Shown: one piece after another, positions 34,205 to 43,765 of the stretch
Layout of the letters: each line of letters begins with the position of its first letter
Numbering within the stretch: the stretch's first letter is position 1
NCBI RefSeq assembly: GCF_900454895.1
Contig: NZ_UGTA01000001.1
Location: forward strand, 1,426,001 to 1,490,000
From: Phocoenobacter uteri
Lineage (GTDB): Bacteria; Pseudomonadota; Gammaproteobacteria; Enterobacterales; Pasteurellaceae
Direction: 5' to 3'
DNA: 64,000 nt
Notes under the pieces: generated by a model
Database searches by the model: none
Told to the model about the DNA's origin: nothing
What the model saw: the letters and a program-made list of their open reading frames with translations, nothing else
Program-made: the position numbers and the translations under genes

Positions 34205-35644
34205 TTAAAAAGCCATCTTAAGTGACTTCCAATCAAGACTATTTGTACTAAATTTAGGATCTAAATTATAAATATCCGACACTGTATTCACTTTGCCTTT
34301 TTCAACCCAAGATGTAACATAATAGAGATAAACAGGATTTGCTGATCTAATTTTTACATAAGCCGTTTCTTCACTTTTATAAACTTGATTATGTTTTTCT
34401 TGTGACCACCCCGCTTCTGTTAACAAAATCTTACCCAATTCAGAGGCTTTTTCAACTCGTACGCACCCTGAACTTAATGCACGCTTTTTACGTTTAAATA
34501 CACTTTTGTGTGGTGTATCGTGTAAGAATATGGCTTCCGCACTTGGCATATTAAATTTATAACGTCCTAATGCTGCTGTTTTTCCTGCTTTTTGACGGAT
34601 CATATACGGAAATTTCTTCGCATTTTCTCCTTTATAACTCTCCCAATCAATAGAACTTGGATCCACTTTTTTCCCAGCATAATTTAACACGGTAAAGCCT
34701 TTCTTCGCTCCATAGCCCACATTTTTTGCATATTTAGGAATAACATCTTTTTCTAAAATCGTTGGTGGAACTGTCCAAGGTGGATTCACTACAACATCAC
34801 TTAACTGACTAAATAAAACAGGCGTTGGGCGTTTTTTCTTTCCTACTACAACAACAGAATGTAATGCCAATTGCCCATTTTTAAAATAATTTAGCTGATA
34901 AGTTGGAATGTTCACATATAATCCATTCGTAAAATTAGGAATAACACGCAAACGCTGAGCATTTAATGCTAATTTCTGTTCATTTTTAGGACCAAGTGTT
35001 CCAGATAACACTTTATTTGCAGTCGCTAAATAAATAGCATTATCTATCGGAATGAATTTTTTAAGGAATGACTCGCCATAATTACTATTTATCGCATTCA
35101 TCCAAGCAATTAAATCGACTTCTTTTATAGAAGAAGGCTGATAATCAAAAGGGGCATAAAGCCAAGTATTGATATTTTTCTTTAAATTTTTGTTGAAATA
35201 ATAATAATCTAAAAAAGCATCACTTAATAAAATATCTCGTTTCGCACTTCCTTTCTGACTCGCTAAAATATGATTTAATGTACTTAATGATCTCTTCGAC
35301 ACACCACTTGCAACAAAAATAGCATAATCTTGCATAAACAGATTCACTAATGCTGGGTCGCTCCAAATTGATTTAAAATTTGCAAGAATATAAAGTTTCT
35401 TTAACGAATCAAAAGATTGTAATTGATGACGTGGCACATTCTGAAGAAGAAGCTTTTCTGCTTGTAATAATAACTTGGGATTTTGCATAAACCCGCGTAA
35501 TTTTTCAACTTCTTGTTGAGTATGACGTTGTTGAGCTTTTAAACTCAAGGTTGCTAGAACATTATCACCATTTTTTGCGTAACTGGGTAAAGCCATCATT
35601 GAACTTACCCAAGAAAATAGTATAACCAAAACTGTTTTTTTCAT
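34205..35644 (-). CDS. ldtD: L,D-transpeptidase LdtD (YcbB)
   Basis: Periplasmic enzyme that makes 3-3 cross-links in peptidoglycan. A signal peptide ends at LPSYA (about residue 23). The C-terminal YkuD domain shows IFLHDTP and the catalytic SSGCVR motif with C394. Length 479 residues, somewhat shorter than E. coli LdtD (615), mainly in the N-terminal half. GAGGAGG precedes the ATG. Neighbouring mepK and gloC give the conserved ycbB-ycbK-ycbL cluster. Confidence 0.92.
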   Translation of the reverse strand: MKKTVLVILFSWVSSMMALPSYAKNGDNVLATLSLKAQQRHTQQEVEKLRGFMQNPKLLLQAEKLLLQNVPRHQLQSFDSLKKLYILANFKSIWSDPALVNLFMQDYAIFVASGVSKRSLSTLNHILASQKGSAKRDILLSDAFLDYYYFNKNLKKNINTWLYAPFDYQPSSIKEVDLIAWMNAINSNYGESFLKKFIPIDNAIYLATANKVLSGTLGPKNEQKLALNAQRLRVIPNFTNGLYVNIPTYQLNYFKNGQLALHSVVVVGKKKRPTPVLFSQLSDVVVNPPWTVPPTILEKDVIPKYAKNVGYGAKKGFTVLNYAGKKVDPSSIDWESYKGENAKKFPYMIRQKAGKTAALGRYKFNMPSAEAIFLHDTPHKSVFKRKKRALSSGCVRVEKASELGKILLTEAGWSQEKHNQVYKSEETAYVKIRSANPVYLYYVTSWVEKGKVNTVSDIYNLDPKFSTNSLDWKSLKMAF

Positions 35645-35792
35645 ATATCCTCCTCAGAATCTGAAATCGATTAAACTAACCAAAATTATTCTAATAATCA
35701 TCTTTTTGTGGTTAATTTATATTCAAACGGAAGATTGTAACATAGATATTACAACCTTAACCAATACTTTTTAATCTACTCAATATCAAAAA

Positions 35793-37709
35793 TCAAAGAG
35801 GATTTAACAACTCTTCTAACTGATCGTGACACTCCAACCACTCCATTTCCACTTCTTCAAGTTGTTGTTTTGTTTCAACTTGTTCGGCTAAAATTTGCGT
35901 TAACTTTGCTTTATTTTCAACTTCATAAAGTTCATTTGAGGCAAGTTTTGTTTCAATTTCCGCCAAGCAAGCGGTCAATTTTTCTAAACTTTTTTCCAAT
36001 TTTTCAATTTTTTTACGCAGTGGTGCAGTTTGTTTACGCAATTCGGCTTCTTGGCGTTTTTGCTCTTTACGGTTCACCGCACTGTTTAAATTATCCGTTG
36101 AAGCGGTCTGATTTTGTGATCTTTTTGCAAGTTCAAGCTGATTTTGTTCATTAAGCCATTTTTGATAATCGTCCAAATCGCCCTTAAATTCTTCCACTTT
36201 TTTATCGTGAACCAAATAAAACTCATCAACGGTGCTACGCAATAAATGACGATCGTGCGATACCACCACAAGCGAACCTTCATATTGAGTCAATGCCTCT
36301 GTCAAGGCTTGTCGCATATCCAAATCTAAATGGTTGGTCGGTTCATCGAGTAACAGTAAATTTGGACGTTGCCACACGATCAAGGCTAAAACCAAACGAG
36401 CTTTTTCGCCCCCTGAAAAACTTTTTACTGCTTGTTTGACTTTATCGCCGTGAAAATCAAATCCACCCAAATAGTTTCGTAATTCTTGCTCCGTTTTTTC
36501 TGGGGCGATATGAGTTAAATGCCATAATGCACTCTCTTCCATTCGTAGCGTGTCTAACTGGTGTTGAGCAAAATAACCCAATTTTACACCTTTGGCTAAA
36601 GCTACTTTACCTGTTTTTGGGGCTAATTCTTCAGCTAATAATTTGATTAAGGTCGATTTACCCGCCCCATTTCGCCCAAGCAAGCCAATACGAGAACCCG
36701 GAACTAAATTAAGTTTTACCGATTCTAAAATTGTTTTATCACCATAGCCTGCACTCACTTTTTCCATTGAAAGTAGCGGACTTGGTAAAGATAACGGCGG
36801 ACGGAATTCAAATGAAAATGGGCTATCAATATGTGCTGGTGCAATCATTTCCATTTTTTCTAAGGCTTTAATTCGGCTTTGTGCCTGTTTTGCTTTGGTC
36901 GCTTTGGCTTTAAAGCGATCGATAAAACTTTGCAAATGCTCGACTTTACGTTGCTGTTGCTGATAGGCTGCATTTTGTTGGGCTAATTTAGTGGCTCGTT
37001 GAATTTCAAAGGAGCTGTAATTCCCTGTGTATTCGTGCAACTGCTGATTTTCAATATGGATCACACGATTGATAATCGGATCTAAAAAATCCCTGTCGTG
37101 TGAAATCAAAATCAACGTACCTTTATATTGTGTGAGCCAACGCTCTAACCAAATGACCGCATCTAAATCCAAATGGTTAGTCGGTTCATCAAGTAACAAT
37201 AAATCACTACGACAAAGTAACGCCTGAGCCAAATTCAAACGCATACGCCAACCACCAGAAAAGGCTTTTACAGGCTCATCAAGTTGTTCGGTACTAAAAC
37301 CTAAACCGTTTAACAAGGTTGCGGCACGAGCTTGGATCGTCCACGCATCAATGGTATCTAATTGAGCATGAATCGTCGCGATTAAATGCCCATCATTATC
37401 TAAATTTGCTTGCTCTAAGGCTTTGTTCAGCTCGGTATATTGACGATCCCCTAAAATCACATAATCCAACGCAGAAATATCAAGGGCAGGCGTTTCTTGG
37501 TTTACCCACGCAATAGACCAACTACTCGGATATTTCGCCTCGCCACCTTCTGGGGTAAATTCATTTTTAAGTAAACCTAATAGCGACGATTTTCCACAGC
37601 CATTTTTTCCCACAAGACCGACTTTTTGCCCTGTATGAATAACGGCATTAGAATGTACTAAAAGATCTGCTTGCCCGCGTTTTAAGGTTAGATCGGTAAA
37701 ATAAATCAT
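35793..37709 (-). CDS. yheS: ABC-F ATPase YheS
   Basis: Two-domain ABC-F protein without membrane segments, expected to act on the ribosome. Walker A GKNGCGKSS (residues 34-42) and GRNGAGKST (about 345), two LDEPTNHLDLD Walker B regions, and a long charged coiled-coil C-terminus (about 540-635). The 638 residues match remembered E. coli YheS closely. Its ATG follows the prfB TAA stop with no gap, so the two ribosome-related genes are probably translationally coupled. Confidence 0.94.
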   Translation of the reverse strand: MIYFTDLTLKRGQADLLVHSNAVIHTGQKVGLVGKNGCGKSSLLGLLKNEFTPEGGEAKYPSSWSIAWVNQETPALDISALDYVILGDRQYTELNKALEQANLDNDGHLIATIHAQLDTIDAWTIQARAATLLNGLGFSTEQLDEPVKAFSGGWRMRLNLAQALLCRSDLLLLDEPTNHLDLDAVIWLERWLTQYKGTLILISHDRDFLDPIINRVIHIENQQLHEYTGNYSSFEIQRATKLAQQNAAYQQQQRKVEHLQSFIDRFKAKATKAKQAQSRIKALEKMEMIAPAHIDSPFSFEFRPPLSLPSPLLSMEKVSAGYGDKTILESVKLNLVPGSRIGLLGRNGAGKSTLIKLLAEELAPKTGKVALAKGVKLGYFAQHQLDTLRMEESALWHLTHIAPEKTEQELRNYLGGFDFHGDKVKQAVKSFSGGEKARLVLALIVWQRPNLLLLDEPTNHLDLDMRQALTEALTQYEGSLVVVSHDRHLLRSTVDEFYLVHDKKVEEFKGDLDDYQKWLNEQNQLELAKRSQNQTASTDNLNSAVNRKEQKRQEAELRKQTAPLRKKIEKLEKSLEKLTACLAEIETKLASNELYEVENKAKLTQILAEQVETKQQLEEVEMEWLECHDQLEELLNPL

Positions 37710-38808
37710 TTACAACCCAGCCTTTAAACTTGCTTCAATAAAGCGATCTAAATCGCCATCAAGTACCGCTTGGGTATTACGATTTTCAACGCCCGTGCGT
37801 AAATCTTTGATACGGCTGTCGTCAAGTACATAAGAACGAATTTGACTACCCCAGCCGATGTCGGATTTGCTTTCTTCAAGGGCTTGTTTTTCAGCATTTT
37901 GTTTTTGCATTTCTAATTCAAATAATTTCGCACGCAGTTGTTTCATCGCACTGTCTTTATTTTGGTGCTGTGAACGTCCGTTTTGACATTGCACCACAGT
38001 ATTTGTTGGTAAGTGGGTAATACGCACTGCCGATTCGGTTTTATTCACGTGCTGACCACCCGCTCCTGAGGCACGATAAACGTCAATGCGTAGATCCGCT
38101 GGGTTGATATCAATATCGATGTTATCGTTGATTTCAGGGTAAATAAATGCGGCACTAAATGAGGTGTGACGGCGGTTATTTGAGTCAAACGGGCTTTTAC
38201 GTACTAGGCGATGAATCCCTGTTTCAGTACGCAACCAACCAAAGGCATATTCACCAAACACTTTAACCGTTGCCGATTTTAAGCCAGCCACATCGCCGTC
38301 TGAAACTTCGATCAATTCCGTTTTAAAGCCTTTGCTTTCTGCCCAACGTAAATACATTCTCAGCAACATTTCTGTCCAGTCTTGGGCTTCTGTTCCGCCT
38401 GATCCTGCTTGTAAATCAATGTAACAATCGTTTGGATCATTCTCGCCACTAAACATACGGCGGAATTCTAATTTCGCTAATTTTTGTTCTAAAACGTCCG
38501 CTTCTTCAACGGCTTCGTTGAAGGTGTCTTCATCTTCCATTTCAACAGCAAGCTCAATCAAGCCTTCAACATCATCAACACCTTGTTCTAATTCTTTGAT
38601 TGTGTTGATAATTTCTTCGAGGGCAACGCGTTCTTTTCCTAACGCTTGGGCTTTTTCAGGATTATTCCAAACTTCTGGTTGTTCTAATTCTGCGTTTACT
38701 TCTTCTAAACGCTCAACTTTGACATCAAAGTCAAAGATACCCCCTGATAACTTGGGTGCGTTCGGTTAGATCTGTAAGTTGGTTTTTAATTGGGTTTACT
38801 TCAAACAT
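37710..38808 (-). CDS. prfB: Peptide chain release factor RF2, programmed +1 frameshift
   Basis: Recognises UGA and UAA stop codons and releases the peptide. The gene is in two frames: codons 1-25 from ATG 38808 end with CTT followed by an in-frame TGA (38733-38731); a +1 shift at CTT-T-GAC then continues to 37710, giving 365 residues, the same as E. coli. The shifted frame carries the RF2-specific SPF tripeptide (RKSPFDSN) and GGQ at residues 250-252. It is not a pseudogene. Downstream yheS overlaps its stop region; lysS, the usual E. coli neighbour, is absent. Confidence 0.97.
38730..38745 (-). promoter_or_regulatory. prfB autoregulatory frameshift site
   Basis: Read on the minus strand: AGGGGGTATCTTTGAC. 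It is identical to the E. coli site: internal Shine-Dalgarno AGGGGG, slippery CTT, in-frame TGA and following C. When RF2 is scarce, ribosomes pause at TGA and shift forward to make more RF2. Confidence 0.96.
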
Positions 38809-38897
38809 TTTTATTCCTTTTCTATGTGATTTTACAGGAGGATATTCCATTCGCGTTGCTCATTCAATCCACCCCTACTATTTTAAATATAATAAAC

Positions 38898-38951
38898 AAG
38901 CGGTAAGATTTTATTAAAAATTTGCAAATTCTCAATAAAATCTTACCGCTT
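38898..38951. repeat. 54-bp uptake-signal palindrome (TAAGA subtype), dsbB terminator
   Basis: AAGCGGTAAGATTTTATT and its right-hand partner ending AAAATCTTACCGCTT flank TTTGCAAA at positions 24-31. It is 14 bp beyond the dsbB stop codon and before prfB. Confidence 0.85.
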
Positions 38952-38965
38952 ATGCTTTAAAAAAT

Positions 38966-39502
38966 TTAACCAAAAATAAGTTGGTTATTCTTTTTTGATC
39001 GTTTAAATTGGCTAATAGCAATGAGAACGAGTGCTAACAAATATCCACCGAAGACAACAATTAGCCATTGTGGCATTGAGAAACTTAAAAAAGTCCATTG
39101 AACTTCACTGCAACTTCCCGTCGCTTCAAATACGTTCGGAAACCACTCATTTAATGGCAGTGTTGGTGGAAAATCCACTTTAATTGGGCATTGATTCCAC
39201 GGTGATGGATTAAACTGATAATTGGTGTGCTTAATGGCAAGACTCAACCCTTTAATTGCACCAAAAATACCGATAAATAATCCCAGTAATCTGAAAATAA
39301 GAAAACGAGGGGCAATAAATGCCATCACCCCTGCAATACAAATACTGAATAAGGCAACACGTTCATAAATGCACATTACACAAGGGGCTAATCCCATTTT
39401 ATGTTGAAAATAGAGGGCGACACCTTCTAGGATCAAACCGCTTAATATCAGACAAAACCAAGCACTGCGTGTGAGAGAAAGCTCTTTAATGTAATTCAGC
39501 AT
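38966..39502 (-). CDS. dsbB: Disulfide bond formation protein DsbB
   Basis: Inner-membrane protein that re-oxidises DsbA and passes electrons to quinones. Four membrane spans; the first periplasmic loop carries C41 and C44 (PCVMC) and the second C105 and C131, the two essential pairs. The 178-residue length is normal. It is 22 bp downstream of nhaB, the same order as in E. coli. LptM (60.7 kb) and LptD maturation depend on this pathway. Confidence 0.96.
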   Translation of the reverse strand: MLNYIKELSLTRSAWFCLILSGLILEGVALYFQHKMGLAPCVMCIYERVALFSICIAGVMAFIAPRFLIFRLLGLFIGIFGAIKGLSLAIKHTNYQFNPSPWNQCPIKVDFPPTLPLNEWFPNVFEATGSCSEVQWTFLSFSMPQWLIVVFGGYLLALVLIAISQFKRSKKNNQLIFG

Positions 39503-39524
39503 AAATAATCAGTTCCTACTAAGT

Positions 39525-41063
39525 CTAACGAATGACTAACCAACCCCAGTTTTCCATTAAAGAGGTTAAGGTTGGTAAGAAAAATTCAAGTGAGAAAAAT
39601 CCGACTAATGATAGCACAATTGTATAAGGTAATGCCATATAGACCATTTTACCGTAAGAGAGGCGAATTAACGGTGCAAAAGATGACGTTAATAAGAACA
39701 AGAAAGCCGCTTGCCCATTCGGTGTTGCCACAGAAGGTAAGTTTGTTCCTGTATTGATCGCAACCGCAATTAAGTCAAACTGTTCTCGGCTAATCACATT
39801 CGCTTTTAAGGCTTGTAATGCTTCGTTAATGTAAACCGTTCCAACGAATACGTTATCCGAAATCATTGAAAGAATACCATTAAAGATGTAGAACAAACCA
39901 AGTTGTGAGCTTTCATCTGCTGATAATACATATTGAATGATTGGTTCAAACAGTTTTAAGTCTACAATGACCGCCACCACAGAGAAGAAGACCACCAATA
40001 ATGCAGTAAAAGGTAATGACTCTTTGAAAGATTCCCCCACATTATGTTCATCGGTGATACCACAGAACGCGGTACAAATAATAATGATCGTTAAACCGAT
40101 AATTCCGACATCCGCTAAATGGAACGCTAAACCAATCACTAACCATACACCAGCGATGGCTTGAACCGCTAATTTAGCACGATCTTGACTGGTCATTCGT
40201 TTATCTTGTTCAAGATTAAAACGAGCAAGAATAGCCCAAACTTTACGAGGTAATGGATCGCCATAACCAAATAGACGATAACGTTCAAGGACATAGCAAG
40301 TTAATGCACCAAAAATAATCACTGGGATACTCACAGGGGCTACACGTAAGAAAAACTCACCAAAGTGCCAGCCCGCTTTTTCAGCAATAATTAAGTTTTG
40401 TGGCTCACCCACCATTGTCATTACGCCACCTAATGCACTCCCCACGCCAGCGTGCATTAACAAACTACGCAAGAAACTACGAAAATGTTCAAGCACTTGT
40501 GCATTAGTTGTGATTTTTTCATCGCAACTGATATCGCTCGAATCTTTAAAAGAGTGACCAGATGCAACTTTATGATAAACACCATAAAAACCAACACTCA
40601 CACTGATAATTACCGCAATAACCGTTAAAGCATCTAAGAATGCAGAAAGAAACGCAGCACTTAAACAGAAAGCAATAGAGAGTGTTCTTTTTGAGCGAAC
40701 CATAATCAACAGCTTAGTAAATACATAAAGTAATAGCTGTTTCATAAAATAGATACCCGCCACCATAAACATCAATAGCAGGATAACTTCAAAATTAGAC
40801 ATAATTTCTTCTTTGATATGATGTGGGTTTGTCATACCAATAAATACCGCTTCTATTGCAAGTAATCCACCTGGTTGAAGCGGATAACATTTAAGTGCCA
40901 TTGCCAGTGTAAAAATGAATTCGACAACTAAGCACCATCCTGCAATAAAAGGATCAATAATGAAAAGAATTGGATTTAAAACTAAAAAGGAAATAATGGC
41001 AAATTTATACCATTCTGGAGAATTTCCTAAAAAATTTTTATAGACAGAGCTAAGGTTAATCAT
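39525..41063 (-). CDS. nhaB: Sodium/proton antiporter NhaB
   Basis: Exports sodium in exchange for protons across the inner membrane. The 512-residue protein has about 12 membrane segments and matches NhaB over its length, including FLSAFLDALTVIAVIISV and the conserved NLPSVATPNGQAAFLFLLTS stretch near residue 440. AAGGAG precedes the ATG. Divergent from fadR and upstream of dsbB, a gene order conserved in gammaproteobacteria. Confidence 0.96.
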   Translation of the reverse strand: MINLSSVYKNFLGNSPEWYKFAIISFLVLNPILFIIDPFIAGWCLVVEFIFTLAMALKCYPLQPGGLLAIEAVFIGMTNPHHIKEEIMSNFEVILLLMFMVAGIYFMKQLLLYVFTKLLIMVRSKRTLSIAFCLSAAFLSAFLDALTVIAVIISVSVGFYGVYHKVASGHSFKDSSDISCDEKITTNAQVLEHFRSFLRSLLMHAGVGSALGGVMTMVGEPQNLIIAEKAGWHFGEFFLRVAPVSIPVIIFGALTCYVLERYRLFGYGDPLPRKVWAILARFNLEQDKRMTSQDRAKLAVQAIAGVWLVIGLAFHLADVGIIGLTIIIICTAFCGITDEHNVGESFKESLPFTALLVVFFSVVAVIVDLKLFEPIIQYVLSADESSQLGLFYIFNGILSMISDNVFVGTVYINEALQALKANVISREQFDLIAVAINTGTNLPSVATPNGQAAFLFLLTSSFAPLIRLSYGKMVYMALPYTIVLSLVGFFSLEFFLPTLTSLMENWGWLVIR

Positions 41064-41234
41064 AAAATTACTCTCCTTAAAAAAAGTGTGATTCCCGTCT
41101 TAAATTAAAAACATTACGATTGTAATATAGATTAGATTAAACGATAATAAAAAAATACAATTAGCATAAAAAATTATCGACAAGATCAAATTTTATCTAA
41201 AATTACTGATAGTTATACATAGGGAGATATAAAA

Positions 41235-41957
41235 ATGAACCATAACAAGGATATTTTAAAGGCAAGTAGCCCTGCTGCTCTTGCAGAAGAGTATTTAATA
41301 AAAAGTATTTGGAATAATACTTATCCTTCAGGCAGTTATCTTCCCGCAGAACGAGAGCTTTCAGATATTATCGGCGTAACTAGAACAACCTTAAGAGAGG
41401 TCTTACAACGACTATCAAGAGAAGGCTGGCTTAATATTCAACATGGAAAACCAACACAAGTAAATAATATTTGGGAAACCGGAAGTCCGACTATTGCAGA
41501 AAAACTAATGAAACTAGATCACAGTATTGCACCACTTATTATTTCAGATATTCTTTCACTTCGTACAAGAATGGCTGATTTCTATATTAAAGAAGCAATA
41601 CAAGTAAATCAAAAAGGGGCGATTGCTATTTTTGATAATCTTGACAATCTTAAAGAAACAGCCAAAGATTATCTAGAATTTGATTACCATGTATTCAGAG
41701 GTTTTACTGTTGTAGCGAACAAACCGGTGTATAGCTTGCTTTTTAATAGCTTTAAAGGTTTATACAATCAAATTGGGGGAATTTATTTTAACATTCCAGA
41801 GGGAAGAAAAATCGCCTTAGAATTCTATAAAACACTCTATCAAATTTGTTTAGAGGGCGATTATGAAAAAGTCTGCGACTGTATTAAAATTCATCGAGAA
41901 CAAAGCGGACTGATTTGGAATGAAATATTAAGTAAGCTCCAACAAAAAGCGAAGTAA
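41235..41957 (+). CDS. fadR: Fatty-acid metabolism regulator FadR
   Basis: GntR-family regulator that represses fatty-acid uptake and breakdown genes and activates synthesis genes; long-chain acyl-CoA releases it. The winged helix (about residues 30-75) contains PAERELSDIIGVTRTTLREVLQRL, essentially the E. coli recognition helix, followed by HGKPTQVNN. The C-terminal acyl-CoA domain makes up the rest of 240 residues. GGGAG precedes the ATG. A good operator match lies before fadL at 62.8 kb. I see no FadR box between fadR and nhaB. Confidence 0.95.
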   Translation: MNHNKDILKASSPAALAEEYLIKSIWNNTYPSGSYLPAERELSDIIGVTRTTLREVLQRLSREGWLNIQHGKPTQVNNIWETGSPTIAEKLMKLDHSIAPLIISDILSLRTRMADFYIKEAIQVNQKGAIAIFDNLDNLKETAKDYLEFDYHVFRGFTVVANKPVYSLLFNSFKGLYNQIGGIYFNIPEGRKIALEFYKTLYQICLEGDYEKVCDCIKIHREQSGLIWNEILSKLQQKAK

Positions 41958-41970
41958 TCCAATAAAAAAT

Positions 41971-42024
41971 AAGCGGTCATATTTTTAGAACTTTTTGCAA
42001 ATTCTTAAAAAAATATGACCGCTT
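41971..42024. repeat. 54-bp uptake-signal palindrome (TCATA subtype), two-way terminator
   Basis: AAGCGGTCATATTTTT and AAAAATATGACCGCTT are perfect 16-bp arms with TTTGCAAA at positions 24-31. It lies 14 bp after the fadR stop and 17 bp after the aspA stop of the converging gene, so it can terminate both. Confidence 0.88.
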
Positions 42025-42040
42025 CTTATTCTGCTAAAAA

Positions 42041-43465
42041 CTATTCATCATCCGTAAATTTTTTCGCTTTATATTTTGGATTCATTAAGTTTTCAGGCGA
42101 AAGAATATCATCAATTTCAGCCTCAGTTAATAATCCTAATTCAAGCACAACTTCTTTTACGCTCTTACCTGTTGTTGCACAAGTTTTACCCACGATGTCA
42201 CCGTTATGGTGTCCGATAAATGGATTTAAGTAAGTCACGATACCAATTGAATTAAACACGTAATCTTGGCAAACTTGACGGTTTACAGTAATACCATCAA
42301 TACATTTATCACGTAAATTCACACAGGCATTCGCTAAAATGCTGATTGATTCAAACATCGCTTGACCAATCACAGGTTCCATTACGTTAAGTTGTAATTG
42401 CCCAGCTTCTGCGGCGAAAGTGACGGTTGTATCGTTACCGATTACTTTAAAGCAAACTTGGTTTACCACTTCTGGCACAACCGGGTTTACTTTGGCAGGC
42501 ATAATAGATGAACCCGCTTGTAATTCAGGTAAATTGATTTCATTTAAGCCCGCACGTGGACCTGATGAAAGTAAACGTAAGTCGTTACATACTTTTGAAA
42601 GTTTAACCGCAGTACGTTTCAATGCACCGTGTACCATTACATAAGCACCACAGTCAGAGGTTGCTTCGATTAAGTTTTCAGAAAGAGAACAAGGTAATTT
42701 TGTTACTTCTGATAAATATTTCACCGCTAATTCAGGATACCCTTCCGCCGTATTTACTCCAGTTCCGATCGCTGTCGCACCTAAGTTTACTTCAAGTAAT
42801 AACTTAGCAATATTTTTCAAATTACGCACTTCTTCCTCTAATAAGACAGAAAATGCTTTGAATTCTTGCCCAACGGTCATCGGTACTGCATCTTGTAATT
42901 GAGTACGCCCCATTTTTAATACGTCAGCAAATTCTGTGGCTTTATTATCAAAAGATTCTTGTAAATAACGCACTTTTTCAATTAACGCCATTACGCTGTT
43001 ATATACCGCAATTCTAAAACCAGTCGGATAAGCATCGTTGGTTGATTGGCTGGCATTGACGTGATCCATTGGATCAAGGAATTGATATTCCCCTTTCTTA
43101 TGCCCTAAAATTTCTAATGCTAAGTTAGCGACTACTTCGTTAGTATTCATATTTACCGAAGTGCCAGCTCCCCCTTGATAAACGTCAGATGGGAATTGAT
43201 CCAAACAGCGACCATTTTCTAAAATTTCATCACAAGCCTCCACAATCGCTCTAGCAATTTTTTTAGGAATAACACCTAATTCGCCATTTGCTAATGCCGT
43301 TGCTTTTTTAACTGCGACCATTCCACGTACAAACTCTGGTACATCAGAGATAGTAGTGTCAGAAATATTAAAATTTTCGACCGCTCTTAATGTATGAATT
43401 CCCCAATACACATCACTAGGTACTTCACGTTTCCCTAATAGATCTTCTTCAATACGAACGCTCAT
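42041..43465 (-). CDS. aspA: Aspartate ammonia-lyase AspA
   Basis: Converts aspartate to fumarate and ammonia; anaerobically this feeds fumarate respiration. The 474-residue protein carries the fumarase/aspartase signature GSSIMPAKVNP near residue 320 and TSVNMNTNEV upstream. Start is ATG 43465 (MSVRIEEDLLG) after AAGGAG; a longer reading from 43522 adds 19 unrelated residues. C-terminal KFTDDE. DcuC at 8.7 kb may export the resulting succinate. Confidence 0.97.
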   Translation of the reverse strand: MSVRIEEDLLGKREVPSDVYWGIHTLRAVENFNISDTTISDVPEFVRGMVAVKKATALANGELGVIPKKIARAIVEACDEILENGRCLDQFPSDVYQGGAGTSVNMNTNEVVANLALEILGHKKGEYQFLDPMDHVNASQSTNDAYPTGFRIAVYNSVMALIEKVRYLQESFDNKATEFADVLKMGRTQLQDAVPMTVGQEFKAFSVLLEEEVRNLKNIAKLLLEVNLGATAIGTGVNTAEGYPELAVKYLSEVTKLPCSLSENLIEATSDCGAYVMVHGALKRTAVKLSKVCNDLRLLSSGPRAGLNEINLPELQAGSSIMPAKVNPVVPEVVNQVCFKVIGNDTTVTFAAEAGQLQLNVMEPVIGQAMFESISILANACVNLRDKCIDGITVNRQVCQDYVFNSIGIVTYLNPFIGHHNGDIVGKTCATTGKSVKEVVLELGLLTEAEIDDILSPENLMNPKYKAKKFTDDE

Positions 43466-43528
43466 TTGATACTCCTTTTGTTCTGATTTTATGTTTTTTA
43501 AATCACGATTATTAAAGCACAAAAGCCT

Positions 43529-43583
43529 AAATTTGAGATCAAATTTTTAAGCAAAATGCTACGATATTATTTGATAATATCAA
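43529..43583. promoter_or_regulatory. Two perfect palindromes upstream of aspA
   Basis: AAATTTGA-GA-TCAAATTT (43529-43546) and TTGATAATATCAA (43571-43583) lie 64-118 bases before the aspA start. The second looks like an FNR box but its spacer is one base short, so I do not call it FNR. They are candidate operators of unknown protein. Confidence 0.35.
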
Positions 43584-43683
43584 TTAGATTTTTTTATTAA
43601 ATTACCTTTTTTAACGCTATTCATAAAAAATTTTAAGGCAAAATAGTATTGATGACAACGTAAAGGAAAAGACACCCAAAATT

Positions 43684-43727
43684 TTCTGTGAAATTCTGCC
43701 CCTTATTCTGTGAAATTCAGGTAAAAT
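43684..43727 (+). promoter_or_regulatory. Direct repeats and -10 element before rapA
   Basis: TTCTGTGAAATTC occurs perfectly twice (43684-43696 and 43706-43718), 22 bp apart, two turns of the helix. A possible -10 TAAAAT follows at 43722-43727, so the second copy overlaps the expected -35 area. A regulator bound at both copies would lie on one face of the DNA. Confidence 0.45.
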
Positions 43728-43765
43728 ACCCGTAATAGTTAAGTTATAAATAGGTAGAGTTGAAT

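Noticed and set aside
38561..38808. prfB as a pseudogene broken by a stop codon
   Set aside because: The in-frame TGA lies in the exact E. coli programmed frameshift sequence, and the joined product has the full 365 residues.
41064..41234. FadR autoregulatory site in the fadR/nhaB gap
   Set aside because: No segment resembles the TGGTCnGACCA palindrome there.
43571..43583. FNR box before aspA
   Set aside because: TTGATAATATCAA is a perfect palindrome but has one base too few between the half sites for FNR.
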